Shown one piece after another: positions 12,727 through 26,600 of a stretch of 64,000 nucleotides of DNA. The DNA lies in contig VZTG01004580.1 of NCBI GenBank assembly GCA_013397845.1, positions 124,001 to 188,000 of the forward strand, in the 5' to 3' direction. The notes below the pieces were generated by a model, which had not been told where the DNA came from, made no database searches, and saw nothing but the letters and a program-made list of their open reading frames with translations. A program made the translations under genes and the position numbers. The DNA is from Melanocharis versteri. Taxonomy: Eukaryota; Chordata; Aves; Passeriformes; Melanocharitidae. Numbering within the stretch: the stretch's first letter is position 1; each line of letters starts with the position of its first letter.

Positions 12727-13941
12727 GGCGTAGGGAATAAAAGAAGAGGCAGAAAGGTCAAGATAAGAGAAGACTATGCTGTTCTGTGGAAAGGATCCAG
12801 TGCCTCTGACACCCACATGGAAATATTTCCCACAAAGTAGAAAAGTTTCAGCTATGGTTTCCCAGTGGCAGAACTCATTTTGGTGGCTCATTAGCTGCTG
12901 GAGCCAAGACAAGACAATGGAACCTATAATGCCCAGGCATGGGTCAAACAGTCAGAGAAAAACACGTGGGAAAGGAAGCAGGAGTCAAAGGAAGCAGGAA
13001 CAGGCAGGGGGGCTCTGTTTACTCTTCCAAGTGACTCAAAAGACTCAGCACATGACACTAAGAATATTATTCTATTTTTTTTAAGGGAATATTTGTTTAG
13101 GTGAAGATTAAACTAGGAAATTTCTGATCTATGGGAACAAGGTCCCATGATGTATTATTACTCACTGTGCAGGACTATTTCTCTGAAGCAATACTGGAGG
13201 TCTGAAAATGTGGCAGGAAGGACAGTTACATAAAACATTTTTAATGCAATTTAAAATTCCATGTGGTCATGTGCTTCCAATCCTTCATTCAAAAAATTTT
13301 GGTTCCGTAGCTCTAAATACTTTGTTTTCTGGAATTAAGATTCTCCTGTTGATTTTTCAAAGCTGAAAGAGTTTAAAGGGACATTTGTGAGCTCGACTGA
13401 GCTACTTGCGAAAGCACTCAGAAAGAAGTACCTCGGGTTTTTTCACTGCTTCCCACACACAGCTTCTCCTCATACAGAAAGGAAACCCACTTCTAAGCGC
13501 AGCAACCACTAATGGCATTTGATGAGGATCAAAGGAAAAAATAGTTCTTTGCCATGGATTTTTACAATCCTGATAGAATAGGCCATCTTGTTTGTGGCTT
13601 TTATTATGAATATATATTTTTAGAATAGCTACTTTCTGCCTTCATCTGATCCATTGCACTGTTCAGACACAGAAGTCTCTGCTCAGACAAATTTCTACTG
13701 TCCTTCTGGGCAGAGGGAATCAGAGAAACTTATCTCTGTCTTGTCTTGATTTTAGCCAGCAAATAAATAAATTTACATCAAGACAGGACATTTTTTGTTT
13801 ACCTACTTTGGAGCATGCTGGTAAGAGAATGCTTGTTATAATTTATCTGTTACAATGTATGGCAACAGCGTGAAATTATAAAAAGAATGTCCTTTCGGAT
13901 AACTTCAGACTTTTTAATGGTAATCTGCAGGTTACTCTTTC

Positions 13942-13958
13942 TTTTTTTTTTTTTTTTT
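13942..13958. repeat. Poly(T) tract
   Basis: Seventeen consecutive T residues, followed by AATAATTAAG. There is no recognised retroposon next to it. Confidence 0.85.
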
Positions 13959-16900
13959 AATAATTAAGAAAAGAAGGCAGAACAGAGAATAAGACATAAA
14001 GAGAGAAAAAAAAGAGTGAGACAAATTCTCAAAAGCAGTTCTTCGTGCTAAATGCTCACCTTCTGATCCCTAATTACAGGCTTTCAGGTCTCGAATTGGA
14101 GAATCCCCAAATCGCTAGCTTCTGCTTTTCTGGATACTATACCCTGCTTTATGTGCATTACCAAAGTCAAATTACACAGGAGAAGATCCCGAGGGAAGCT
14201 CAACCTCTGGCCCTCCCGAGGTGTTGCAGGGTGTCATGTCAGCAGAACGTGCCCTGTTTGCCCTTGCAGCAGTCAGCGAGCAGAGCTGATGGTGCGAGGA
14301 GCATGCAGGCCAAGAGGCTGATGAGTTTAGGCATGTTGAGAGTCCTAGAGACTCTATCTGAACCCCCTTTCATCCCTTAGGCACAAAATTCTGCCTAAAT
14401 ACCCAGCTCCTGAACTCCCACAGCTTTCCGGTGGGTTTGATGCTTTTGAACCTGGCATCAGTTCTTTCTATAATTTAGCTAAACTACCCCAGAAAGGATA
14501 CTACTGGTGGCCTGGCCTAGGGAAAGGAGTGACTCCCGTCTGAGAGAACATCTGCACTAAGCAGGGGGCTGGGGACCCTACTGGAGCCCTCATCCAAGAG
14601 GTGAAAATCTAGGTGCTTACCACTAGCAGTGAGCTGGGAAATAACAGTTAAACTCTTCATACACAAATTATTTATATTGGTCTTTCTAGAATGAAGTACC
14701 TATGCAACTTTGGCTGGTAACACCCGAGAGAAACATTCTGCTTGTTGGCAGAATGGCAACCTTGGCATTTATGTCACATAATTTTCTTCTCCTTTTCTTT
14801 TATTATTAGAAGCAGTTACCAAAAGAAATTTTGCTTTTGAACAGTTCATCTGTGCATGCTGTTTATATCTGAAGTAGTAATTCTCAGCTTTTGACCAAGA
14901 TTTGTGAAAATCAGAATCCTGTTTTATTAACACAGATCCCTGGAGTTCAGACTTTCACTCTGTGGTTGCTATTGCAAAAGCCAGTTAGATCAGACAAGAC
15001 TCCTACAGAAAGTGGAGAACAAGCAGTAGGAGCTGCTAATCTGTTAGAAATCAAACACTGCACCTTGTTATACATGATTATGGAGCTGTGGTGTTTTATG
15101 CTGTATGTGCTACACTGTTGAATTTCTGAGGCAGTGAGCCCAGTTTATCCTTCCACTGAGCTTTGTCTTGTATTCAAGGAATGCAAACGCTGCTGTCTGG
15201 GCTGCTTTAAGCTCACATCCAGCCGTGACTGCCTGGAACACCAGAGCACCAGGCTTTCTGCAAGGTTTGTCCATTCTAAGGATGCTGCTCCTGTGCTAAC
15301 CTTGAAGGCCCAGCAAGACTGTGCTGTCTAGGCTTTTAAGACTTAGCCTTGCTGAGCTGTACACACCTCACAGTTATACCTGTGAAAATATTTGACTTTG
15401 TGATTTTTTGGACTACACACTGCAATTCTTCACACCACACAAACAGGATTTGCTATAGGACTTAGTTGGAAGTGTGTGACAGAAAAACATACAGGTCCAC
15501 TATGTATCCCTGTAGGAAAGGGGTCTCAGTCCAGACACGTCACTTTCTGTGCATGCCTCATTGCTGTCTGTTCCAGCCAGGCTGCGGCTCATGGATCTGT
15601 TGGTGCCCTGCTCTGATCTGTCACTGAATGCCTTAAAGAGCTTTTAGGGTGACATTTTTACCACCTATGATGAGATTTTAGACGGAGAAACAGGAGGTTC
15701 TTTGCTGTGCAAAACACCCTCTCTTAGTTCCTTGTCATGGAGATTTCACCCTTTTATTTTCCTCACTTTTTCTATGCTGTGCTCTGAAAAGAAATTGCTG
15801 CTTTGTAGTATTGAGTTATAAACTACTGAAGAACAAATACAAGCAAAAGTGGATGGCATCTTTGATACTGTAAAGGCAGAAAAATTGCAAATTAAAATAC
15901 TGTAGTGTTATATAACAGCCCAGCAAACCAGTCTTGTTTGTTCATTTTTAAAAAGATTAATCGATTTTAAAGAGAAATTTTTAAACTGTGAATGAGAAAC
16001 ACACGTTTTTCAGTGTAAATTGTTAGTTCCCACAAGAACATTAAACAATGAGGTTCTGTCACTTCCCAGGATGTTTTATTATATGAAGTGCATACCTTTA
16101 GTGGCAGATATGACAATACGAAAGAAAATTTCCTTTCTTCCTGTACATGCTCATTGCCTGGTGGTTCTTCTTCAGGGAGGTCCTCTGGGTCCTTTATCTG
16201 CTCTCTCCATTTGCAGGCACATTGTTGCTAATCACACTCCCCAGTGACTGGCATTTTTATTTCGCTGGAATACACTTTTCCCACTACAGGAGCGGCTGCT
16301 GCTGCTGGAATCCTGTGATCTGCACAACAAGAGTGTGACCCCATAGCCTGAGATGACTTTACAATTTGAGACTATAGCAAAAGGATTCTCCAGGATTGTG
16401 ATGCTGCCTCTGAGCCTGAGGATTTTCACCAAGATCCCCAGTAAAATATCAGTAATGTAAAGTTGCAGGAGAGAAAATCTGCAGCTGAACTCACAGAGAT
16501 GAGTTAGAAAATGAACTAAACCTGGGTGCAAAAATACAGTTCTCAGTCATCACTTTTATCTGTGGCGATGTCAAATCTATGTTTTTGATAAATAAAAAAT
16601 GATTGCTGTAAAAGAACTGAGTCCTGAAAAACAGAAAGCAACCTTGAAAATTTTCCTTTTATTTGTCATTTCTAAAGTTCTGAGATAGCCTGTTAAAGCC
16701 TCTCGAAATATAAATGCTGAATCTCTGTAAAGTGTGTGAAATAGCTATTCATGGAGACAGAACATTGATTCAGGCAATATTAACACCATCTTCTAAAAAA
16801 GCAAGGTCAAAAGACTTAAAAAAGATTTTTTTTTCTTACACTTAAGCAGGCAAGGGCATGATTTAGCAGGGATGCCTCATCTCAACCAAAACCTATTCTG

Positions 16901-19807
16901 TTTCATGTTGAAACATTGCAAAAATTAATGTGTCAGTTCTTAATTATATTTTTACTTGCTTCTGGCATTTTGGTTTTGTTGGTTTGTTTCTTTTTTTTTA
17001 TTATTTCTAGGATTTTATTCCATGTCTAGTACAGGAAAGCACAACTTGTGTGAGGTCTCTGCTTCCCCAACATTAAGCTGCTGCCTCTGGGGCTGAGACA
17101 GGAAGTATAAAGTGCTATATCTGGGAATTTCAGACCACCCCTTTTCACGCAAGTACATATACAGGTGCTACCCAAGAAACATCAGAGTGTTTCAGCTGGC
17201 AAAAACAACTAAACAATCTCAAGGCTTTTACGATGGGCTGCCTGCAGGAGGACCCAAATCAAAAATCAAATTAAGCCAATAGGACTTTTTATTTTTCTTC
17301 AGCAAGGATCACAGCAGGTATTAGGGATCTTCTTGACTTTCTTTTCTTAGCAGAGGCCCAATTTGGGAACAATATTGGGGCAATCCTGGGTTTTCTTTGT
17401 GAGGCTGTGGCAGGACCACTAGAGGTCAAAGTGCCCTTCCTCCAGTACCAGCTGTCTGCAGCTCTCAGTGCTACACGAGAGTGGAAATGAAGCTGTATAT
17501 TTTGATAGCACAACCAGGAGGTTAGGATAACACTGTGCAAAATTAAAATGAATTTCTGGTTATTTGGCTCAGCTACACTTATTCCCTATGTGAAGTCACT
17601 AAAAGCTACGTAGAAATGTGGAAATTATATGATACTTTTTCTTTGCCTGACTGTAAGGACACCCTGGATTTTTTTAAGGATATGTGACACCCTGCATGTT
17701 TCAGGTCATTTGTACTGCAGGGACCCTAAGGAAATAGCAGTAACCAACTTAATGAGTGCTAACTTACTCTGTCTCAAGAAAGGCAGCTGCTTCAGAGATG
17801 TTGGCAGGAGAGTTCGTTCCCCTCTTACAGCATCCCACTGTTTGTTTCTGCTCTGCCTTTATATTTAAGTGCTCATGCCAAAGGTTACCCACGGAGCTGA
17901 AATTAACTTCAAGTTCTCCCTGGCCTGATATCACATTATGTGGAGTGTTATAAAAGATAAAGGATGGGAAGGCTTCTGTCCTACTGGCCTATAAATAAAA
18001 TATTTGTGTGTTAGGGCAGGATAGGCCTTTTGGCGTCAGTATGATAAAATTGTAGAGACTAGCCCCAGAGGACTGCATTATCATAGATGTGCAGTGGCAC
18101 AGAAATAACTCATCAGAAGGAACAAGTGAGCCATAGTGTTGCAAAAAAAGAGTAAAGTTTCCATAATAAGATGTTAAATATGCTTTATATCTCTATGGCC
18201 CACACTAGATGCAGCATGTGCACACACATGGATGCATGTAAACATAACATCCTGAGGTTCAAAGCATGTCATTCCTTCTAACAGAATTACTAAATTCAGT
18301 ATTTTAAATACCTCTCTAATTTTATTTTCTCCTGGCATTTTTAAAAACACTCACTTTTTCACTTATTTTCCCACTGATATGAGAAAACTTGCAAATTTAG
18401 AACATTTTGGATGTATTTTTCCCTGAGCTTTCACCCAAGCAAGGGCAGAGCTTTTGTTACTTTGCACTGAACTCTCACATAAAGCAGAGTGGAGAAGGAC
18501 ACATCTCCATTTATGCATTATACATAACATACAATTTTTAACAATCCTTTCCATATGCTCTAGTCCTCTACACCAGGGTCTGCAACTGAAAACTACCTAA
18601 CATATGAGCAACTGCAATAATGCAGCTAAAGGTATTGATGATCCTCTGTAATTACACAACATTCCATGAGGCACAAACTCAAAACTGCTGAGCTGGATTT
18701 TCTACAAAAGGGATCCCCTCAGGGCAGAAATTAAGTTAAAGAATAACAGCTTTTTACCAACTAAGAACGTTTTTTAGCAAATGGAATACTTTTGGTAATG
18801 GTAAAAGGTATGAGGAAATTGATTGTTGTTGAAGTGGCTTTAATTAAATATAATTCAAATGCTTGCCAAATTAACTGACCTCACCTTGACTGAAAGACGG
18901 AATAAACCACATAATACATGACCCAATGTTCAGTGCTATTGATCCAGCAGAATGGATAATATACAGTTATCTAATGGAGCACATCCTGTGCTCAGAGCTA
19001 TGAATTCATTCACATGGAATAATTTATTTGGTTATAGAAAAAGCTCTTGGAATTAACAAATGGCTTCTTATTTCTTTTTCCTCTCTTCAATACTACCAGC
19101 TCTGCCCTTTGTGCACAGATAAGTGCTACTTGACTTGAAATGTAAAGAAATACTGTCTCACAGCTGTCTCTACCCAGGCAATTTGCCATTAAGCGAAGCC
19201 TGCCAAAGCAAAGGTTTTGGCTTACGGCAGGAGTAACTTGTTGCACTGGCCTGAGAAACATTTAGAAGCCTCAGAGAACACCAGTACGTTCAGTGCTACC
19301 ATGACCATGAGGGAATTCATTGTTGTACACAGCACAGTTCATGAGTTCTTATGCAATGTAGAGTGAAAACTTTGGATGGCCAACTTCAGAGAATTTGTAA
19401 TGGGTTTAAATTGCACAGCAATTACAGAAGTACAGGCCTTGAAGGAATGTTTGTAAAGTATACTTTCCCCTCTAGTTACTAGGATTTAATTATTAAACCC
19501 GAATTTCATTAACATGATGAGTCTCATCCCTTTCACTGTGCCTCTAAATTTCTTAACTACCAGAAGAAAGTTTGATACTGTAACAAAAGGCCTGGCTGCA
19601 AACATTATAGGGTAAAAGAATGATTCTCTCATGTTTGTAAAATTCATTAGATCTTTAAAAATGCACATTTTAAAAGAAGTAGGACTGAATCAGATTTTAA
19701 TGATGGTGACATTAGTAACAAAAGCTGCATGCAATTTATGTAACCAAACCTTTACAATAAGCTTCAAACAAGACCCTGTCTCTGACTGCCCTTTTAACAA
19801 TAAAGGG

Positions 19808-19832
19808 CAATGTCAATTTGATATTGACATTG
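19808..19832. other. Perfect 10-bp inverted repeat, 5-nt loop
   Basis: The arms caatgtcaat and attgacattg are exact reverse complements around the loop ttgat. The flanks do not extend the pairing. The stem is AT-rich and short, so chance formation in 64 kb is plausible. Confidence 0.8.
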
Positions 19833-22800
19833 GAACACCAACGTTTCCCACAGAAACTACATTTTCTTAATATTTTTGTTTATAAATACTAGGGTATCTG
19901 GTTAAGAGGATATCCTCCCTCCAAATAATGGACAGTCTAAATATTTGTCTGTCTCCAAAAGAAACACAATATCCATCAGCATAAAATATTCACTTCCACT
20001 AAATACAATTTGCTCTTTTCAAGCTTTGTAATGTCAAATCTTTTCTCAAAATATTGCAGTTGTCAGTAATGCTATATACACCACCCTTTCTCTCACTAGT
20101 AAAATACTGAACTGATCTCATGTGGCTCTTTCAACTGTAGATTTGTCAGCATACGGAGGCTTTTTTTTTGACACATGGTTGAGTATTTTGTAGTCTATAT
20201 GACATTGTGTAGAGATTTCAAATAATGGAAGTGGTTTCATCAATGCCATTGCAAAACTGAAAATATCTTCTCTCAACAACATTCATAAAATGCTGTGTTT
20301 CTGGTACCTAAGATAGTTTTAAGCTGTGGAACATTTTAAAAGTTTTGGAAACTGTGGCTTTCTTGCCTAAAGCATAACATTAAAAGTTCTGTCATGCACT
20401 GACTGTGATGAATTGTTACAGTCCTTAACATAATGTTATGCCTCATGTTAGGCACTAAAAATTAGACATTTCCTGTTCAGCTGCATGTCACTGATCCCAG
20501 CGTATGTGTTCTGAATAACACTTCGATTTTTCCATGGATCTAGATTATTTCATGTCTGTAAGAGCATCAAACTGTGCTGCTGTGTCAAGAAAGCAAATCC
20601 TAAATGCTTAAAAATTAACATTAGGTAAAACCTTGACCATACGTTTATCTTACTTGAATTCATGATTACGAGAAAAAAAACACTTATTAATTTTATTATT
20701 TATCTGATAAGAAAGTCAGACACATCGGTACAATTGAGAGGGGTGTCACAAACATGACAGCTCCTTTTTGCTCTGTACCAGAGCTGAGCTCCACAAACAG
20801 TTGGAAGCTCCTCATCAGCAATGAGCACATGAGCTTGTTAAAAGCCGTGGCTGTGAGGGAAGGGCCAGGGCAGCATGCCTGCTGAACTGATAGATGTGAG
20901 TTCTTTTTCACTGTGAGCTCCAGATGCCCTCTGGGCATAACAGGCCCCGCCTGGATCCACCATATGGTCACAAAATGTAGGTTGAAGCAGGAGAGAGGGA
21001 GTTTTTCCAGCAGGGTCATGACCCTGCAAGGAGAGCTCAGTTCATGGGTCTTCTATTCCTTGTGTATTGTTTACCCTCTCACCTTCTTTAACCTGCTCTG
21101 TTGGTCCTGAGTGTAACTTTTCTGAGGCTGACAATTCCCTGTCTGTGTAAAGAGCCTACCATGATACAGCCTCACTCATTACTTGGGTTCCCAGACCCGT
21201 CAGCAGCAATAACAGCAGCGACCTGGTACTGGATGTGCAGCATTAACTGACACAGGACACATCCTGCACCGCGTACACTGAGAAAAATGCAGCACCCACC
21301 AGGTCTGTAATTCTGTTGAAGGAAGGGGTGTGTGCTCTACGCTGATGTTCTTCTCTGATATTCTGGACTGTAGTCACTCATGAGCATTCAGGTCTGAGAA
21401 ACAGCTGAATGAAAGACTTGTTTCTTCTTTTTACTCTTTTTGCTGCTAACGTGCAGGAATTAAGGTTCTCATGTACATATTTTGCGTGGCAGAAGAGATA
21501 AGAACCAGCAGATAAAGTTCAAAACGTAAGTAAACGACATTCAACCTGTCCTCCATTTGAGTAAGGGACTTATCGAGAACAGGGAGGAGTGAAGGGCACA
21601 GCTGGCTTTCCAGATAATGTTCATAACCTTATAGGACCTTTCCAAATATATTGCGAACACACCAAAGATTATTTCTTTCTCATGTTTACTTCATTTTTTA
21701 TTGTGACACAGAGGGGACAGTATCACTCACTGACATGCCCTTCTATTTAGGACTCCTACAAAAATGAGGAATTTAGAAGGGTCCAGCCACGACTGGCCTC
21801 TGTGTATCAGCAGTTCTTTCCATAGCAAGCCAGTCATAATGGTGTGTCCGTATCTTTCTGACTGCAGAGGCTTCTCCATTTCCTGTGACAATAATCTCCT
21901 GCAACAAAGCAGGAAAAAACATACCTTACAGATGTGCTGCAGTCCTATCCCTTATCTTTCTCCCTTTGGTTGACTTATTCTCTCCAGAGAGCAAGGAGAT
22001 TGCAACTGTGTTCCTGAGTAAAGGAGGAGGAGGGTCTTTGCCCCCATTAACTATGTTGGTTATTACCCAGAAAGTCTGGCCTCAGGCACAGAACCTCACA
22101 AATACAATTTCAGATGTGAGGAGATGAGTTTTCTGACAATATCACAATGTGAAAGATTCCAAAGCAACATTGTAGAATGTGCATGTGTGGCTTAGTGGCA
22201 CCAATGTCCTATCTAACAGTCAAACCAAAATCTACATCAGCATTTCTCTTTGTCAGAATCAAGTAAGAGTGGAAGGCTGAGTACGTGTCAGGATAACATT
22301 TTTAAAATTTATTATTGAATGGTCGACTTATCCTTTTGAAGTTATGGGGGACAGCTATTTTTGTAAAGATTATATCGACATTCTGGCTGTATTTGAGACA
22401 AGAATTACTACTTGAAAAGGTAAATCTTTGCTTCACTTAGCAACTGTATTTTAAGTCAACCGGCAACGTGCTTATCGAAAGTGAGTGCACTGCTGTATTT
22501 CCACATCATAATAGTGCATATTATGCCAGCAACTGAAAGACAAGAAGAACACCAGGGAAGTTTACAACATGGAATTGTTCATATCTTAATAATTGTCTAG
22601 GGAGTTACGCTAAAATTTAGATGCTTCTGCATCAAAATTGAGTTCCTCTCTTGAAATTGTCCACATGCCCCCTGTGCCTTTTGCATATAACACCAAGCTA
22701 TACAGAATTTAAAAAGAGAATCAACATTCTAGGCAAGGCTGGGAAGAAAAAAATTCTGTCACAGGCTTTTCCTTTTAGTGGCTTCTGGATAATATTTTTC

Positions 22801-23244
22801 CAGTCAAGCTGACATTTCAATTTTAAATAGCACTTTGTTTGAAATCATCAAGGTATGAAACAGTCATCTTGCAAGGAACAAAAATAGCTTAGCACAAACC
22901 ACCAACAGAGAAAGAGGAGTTTCTGTTATAAAAATTTCTCTTTCATATTATTTGGATGTTGACCTCTCGTGTGATCTCAGACTTCTTACTGAACTAGATT
23001 CTCAGAAACTCAGGCTGACTCACTACTGAAAACTGCTAACACCTGTCAGACCTTCAACCCGATATTTGACTTACATGGCAATTAATTCTGCCTTTATTTC
23101 ATCTGGGTGGTTAATGACATTTCAGTGTTTCAACTCTAATAAAAACTATGTTTTGGGCTTGCCAGTACAAGAGAGAAATGGATAAACTGCAAATGGCACA
23201 GATTCCACTAAGATTAAGTGACTGACATAAATGCATAATAGGGG

Positions 23245-23612
23245 AAATTAGGAGACCTGGACTTGTTCAAATTGGAGAAGTCTAAGGAGAGATCTACTTG
23301 TCTTTAATGACTAGTGGGAAGTTACCTGAAAGAAAGAAAAAACAGACTCCTCACAGGTGCTCAGGGAAAGGAAGAGACACAACAATTACAGGCTGAACCA
23401 AGAGAAATTCTGGCTAAATGTAAAGAAAAAAATTCTTGAGTGTTGGAGAAGCAACAATAGGAATAGGCTTGTGGAAAGGCTGTGGAACTTCCACTCCTGG
23501 AAATTTCCAAGTCATGACTGGTCATGGCCCTGAACAACACAGTCTGACTTCAGGTTTAGTTCTGCTTTGAGCAGGAGGTTGGCTTAGATCTGTGATTCTA
23601 ACAGATACATGG
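23245..23612 (+). mobile_element. Old CR1 3' fragment
   Basis: A diverged plus-strand CR1 3' end. Landmarks in order are a ggagaagtctaaggagagat block, a gggaaaggaagagacacaac block, the region before the tail (aggctgtggaacttcc, cctggaaatttccaagtcat) and the terminal part tgagcaggaggttggcttag followed by gtgattct. These correspond in order to the conserved 3' portion of avian CR1 (gag-caggaggttggac-tagatgacc). Many substitutions indicate an old insertion. Both borders are approximate. Confidence 0.7.
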
Positions 23613-26600
23613 GTGAAACGCTTCTTACGCTGTCAGCTTCCTACCAATCCTTCATGAGACTTTCAGTGGCCTTCAAATCTTGTTTATAATGACGAGACGT
23701 TAGGTCAGTGTATGGATGAGTGTCCTTCTTTACTCCAGCCTAGCCCAAAAAGCTTTCAAAACAGGGTCTACACAGCTGCAAGCTCTCTTCCATCAGATAG
23801 CAGCTAAATTGCTCATGCTGTATCACTGTCAAAAAAAACCAAAAATGGAAGTGTAGAGCTATGCCAAGTAGAAATCTGATCCAGCCCCCGAACAAGAAAA
23901 GAAGCCAAAACAGTAGTGGTTTTCTGAGTAGTAGCTGTGCAAAATATGACTCAGGTAGTGAATGCTTTAACCACTAGTTTACATAACACAATTTGTACAA
24001 CTTTGCTGTGGCTCAGGAAACATCTCTAATCCTTACCTGAAGCAGACACACTTACATATGTGCATGTATAGTTTACATACATTTATACATGCCTATATAC
24101 CTGTATATATGTACATGCATATATCTGTTCATACATGAGGTACACATGTAGAAATTCACATAAAGAAATACAGTCTGAAAGTAGATTCCTGTGGTGTTAA
24201 GTTTTGCAGAATATCTGGAAATGGCAAGCTGAGTTCCTTCTTCTTTTACACCAAAATAATTCCCTTTTACCACGTTCCTGGAAAATCACATTTTCTGAAA
24301 TTTTAGAGTCTCATAAATACACATCATAGTCTTCTGGCAGTATAAATTAACCTTAGCAGGAATTGTCTACTTGTAACACAAGCCAAATGTGGGGATTTCT
24401 GTTGGTGGTAGAACATGTAGACCTCTAGCCTGTGGATAATGTCCTGCATATGAGTGAGTTTAATTACATCACTCTCCCTATGAAAAATGTGCAATTTGGC
24501 CATATGGTGAACTCATTTCAGTTTCCCATCACTGACTGTGCTTTGGGCATTTTTGCATTGTAAACAGTATGAATCCTAAGCCTCATTAATTTCGTTATTA
24601 GCCCTGCTGCTTTTATGAATTTAAAACCTCTGAGTGGGTGTGAAAAGACAGTTTTCGAGGAGGCTGTGCAACTCTTCCCCCATTTTACAGCTAGAAGTGT
24701 GTCTGATCCACAAGGAAGCCTGCTGCCTTTCTTTTGACATGGTCTGTGGAGCATGATAGGCATTGAAGGCTCTTAAAAATGAAAAATTGTTTTTAGGAAT
24801 CCATTGGTCTCTGGTATCTTGCCTGCTCTTTTCCTGGGAATAGAGAATGGGATCTCCAGGAAAAACATTCCTACCAAGGTTTTCCAAGTAATGCCTGATT
24901 TGTCTCATTTTTCCTTGCACTTACATTTTGAACCATTGGATTTTTTATTTTAACTTGCATGTCTTAAATTTGCTTACAGCACATTTGCTGCATATGCACA
25001 ACTTCTTGTCTACATTAAAAAAAAAAAAAATCAAATTGTGATTATTGTTTTCTAGTCCCAGCCTGCAATGTAGAGTAACAACAGTCACAGCATATACAGC
25101 ACTCAGGCCCCCAGTACACATTTAGATTATGTTACTTTCAAGCTAATGCTCTGAAATATGAATGTGCCATCATAACACTATCTTTTGTTGGAATGGCATG
25201 AGGGCCAAGGAACAAAACTCTGTCCTTAACTGCAGGCACACAGAAGTGTCACACAGGATCCTGAGCCACCTCAGTCCACTCAGTACCGGTGCACAGCCTG
25301 CAACTCACTGCTGAGGAAACCTTTCTTCTGCTTTCTGCCAACATTTTGCATGCCAGACAATCTGTTTCCACTTTAACAGAGGAGCTAATAGTACACTCAG
25401 ACAGTATTCAATGGGGAAAAACCCTCTCTTTCAGCTCAGTCCAAGAACAGATAACCCTTGGTGGTCTGTGCAAAATGAGTTTCTATTTTGATTTATCCAT
25501 AGCCACTGGGCTGTTTCCCTGCTTGTAGAATACCACTGTGTAGGATGGGAATGCTTTCCTTTAATATACTGGTATCTGTATCTCAAAGTGCATGTCAGCA
25601 ACTGTGGTGAACTCTCCCCTAGTTTCACGAACCCTATGAACCTCACGAGTTTTCTGCAGAAGGCTAAGCAAAGATGAAGTGGAGCAGAAAGGGAGAGGCT
25701 GACAAACTTTAAGGAACAGTAGGTATGATCTCTGCAACGTTTAGCAGAAACTTCCATGAGGTTTGCACAAAACTGATAGCGCTCCCACAGCAAGAACTCA
25801 TCACTAGGTATGGCTGATGACTTCAGCACAGGACAGCTGCAGTGGAGGAAATTAAAGGAAGAGTTTCCTTTCATCTGAATCCAAGAATCTGTGATAATTG
25901 CTTGCCTGTGCACTAGGAGAAAAAAAAAAAAAAGAAGATACTAAACACTTGTATATTAGTGAAATTCTAGAGTTCTGCAGAATCAGGAAGAAAATTAAAA
26001 TCTTCAGCTGAGTAACACACACTATTTATCATCAGCAACAATGAAATAGACAGTGAATTTCCAGATGGTTATAAAGTATCTGCCATAAACTAATTACCTA
26101 GAGTAGATAGCAGGTGCTGTTTCCTTTTTTCCCAAGAGAGCTTTTGAGATCAGGAAGAGCCCAGAAGGAACTGCAGGCTATCAGACTTGCCCCAGCACGG
26201 GATGGGGAAGGTACTTGGGTGTTTGGATGAGCTCTCAGCGGTACCAGTTCAAGGGTACATAGTGTTTGTTCAAGTTGAGGATTCTCTAAAGCTAATTAGC
26301 TGAAGCCTTCAGGGAATAGTCTTCAGTGAAGCAGCTTGCTGTGAGTTCATCAGAAAACACAGATCTGGCTGCTGGCAAGGTGTTATTTTGACTGGATCCT
26401 GTTTTCTGGATCCTTCTACTGTACCCAGTACAGCAAATGGTACAGTTCAGAGTATCACTCAGAAAGAAATATAAAAGGCTTTTCTTTGTTGCTTACTAAA
26501 TTCCAGTAATGGAGTTAAGATGAAATTTGTTCACAGGGATTCCACAAAAACAAAACAAATTATTACTGAATAGAGTCAGATTATTGGATGGAACAAAAAA

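Larger units (their letters stand above)
9276..23244. other. No recognised gene; scattered simple tracts
   Basis: Both strands show only short, chance-like open frames. Simple tracts are an A-rich run with G interruptions at 12689-12726 and an uninterrupted T run at 13942-13958. A 10-bp perfect inverted repeat lies at 19808-19832. Slightly GC-richer patches lie at about 14180-14340 and 20780-21010, without any protein or RNA family I can name. I saw no clear splice-flanked coding exon. Confidence 0.45.

Noticed and set aside
25431..25913. 160-codon minus-strand open frame
   Set aside because: No domain, no family resemblance, no signal peptide, and no convincing splice or promoter context. 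One frame of this length among six frames over 64 kb is not remarkable.
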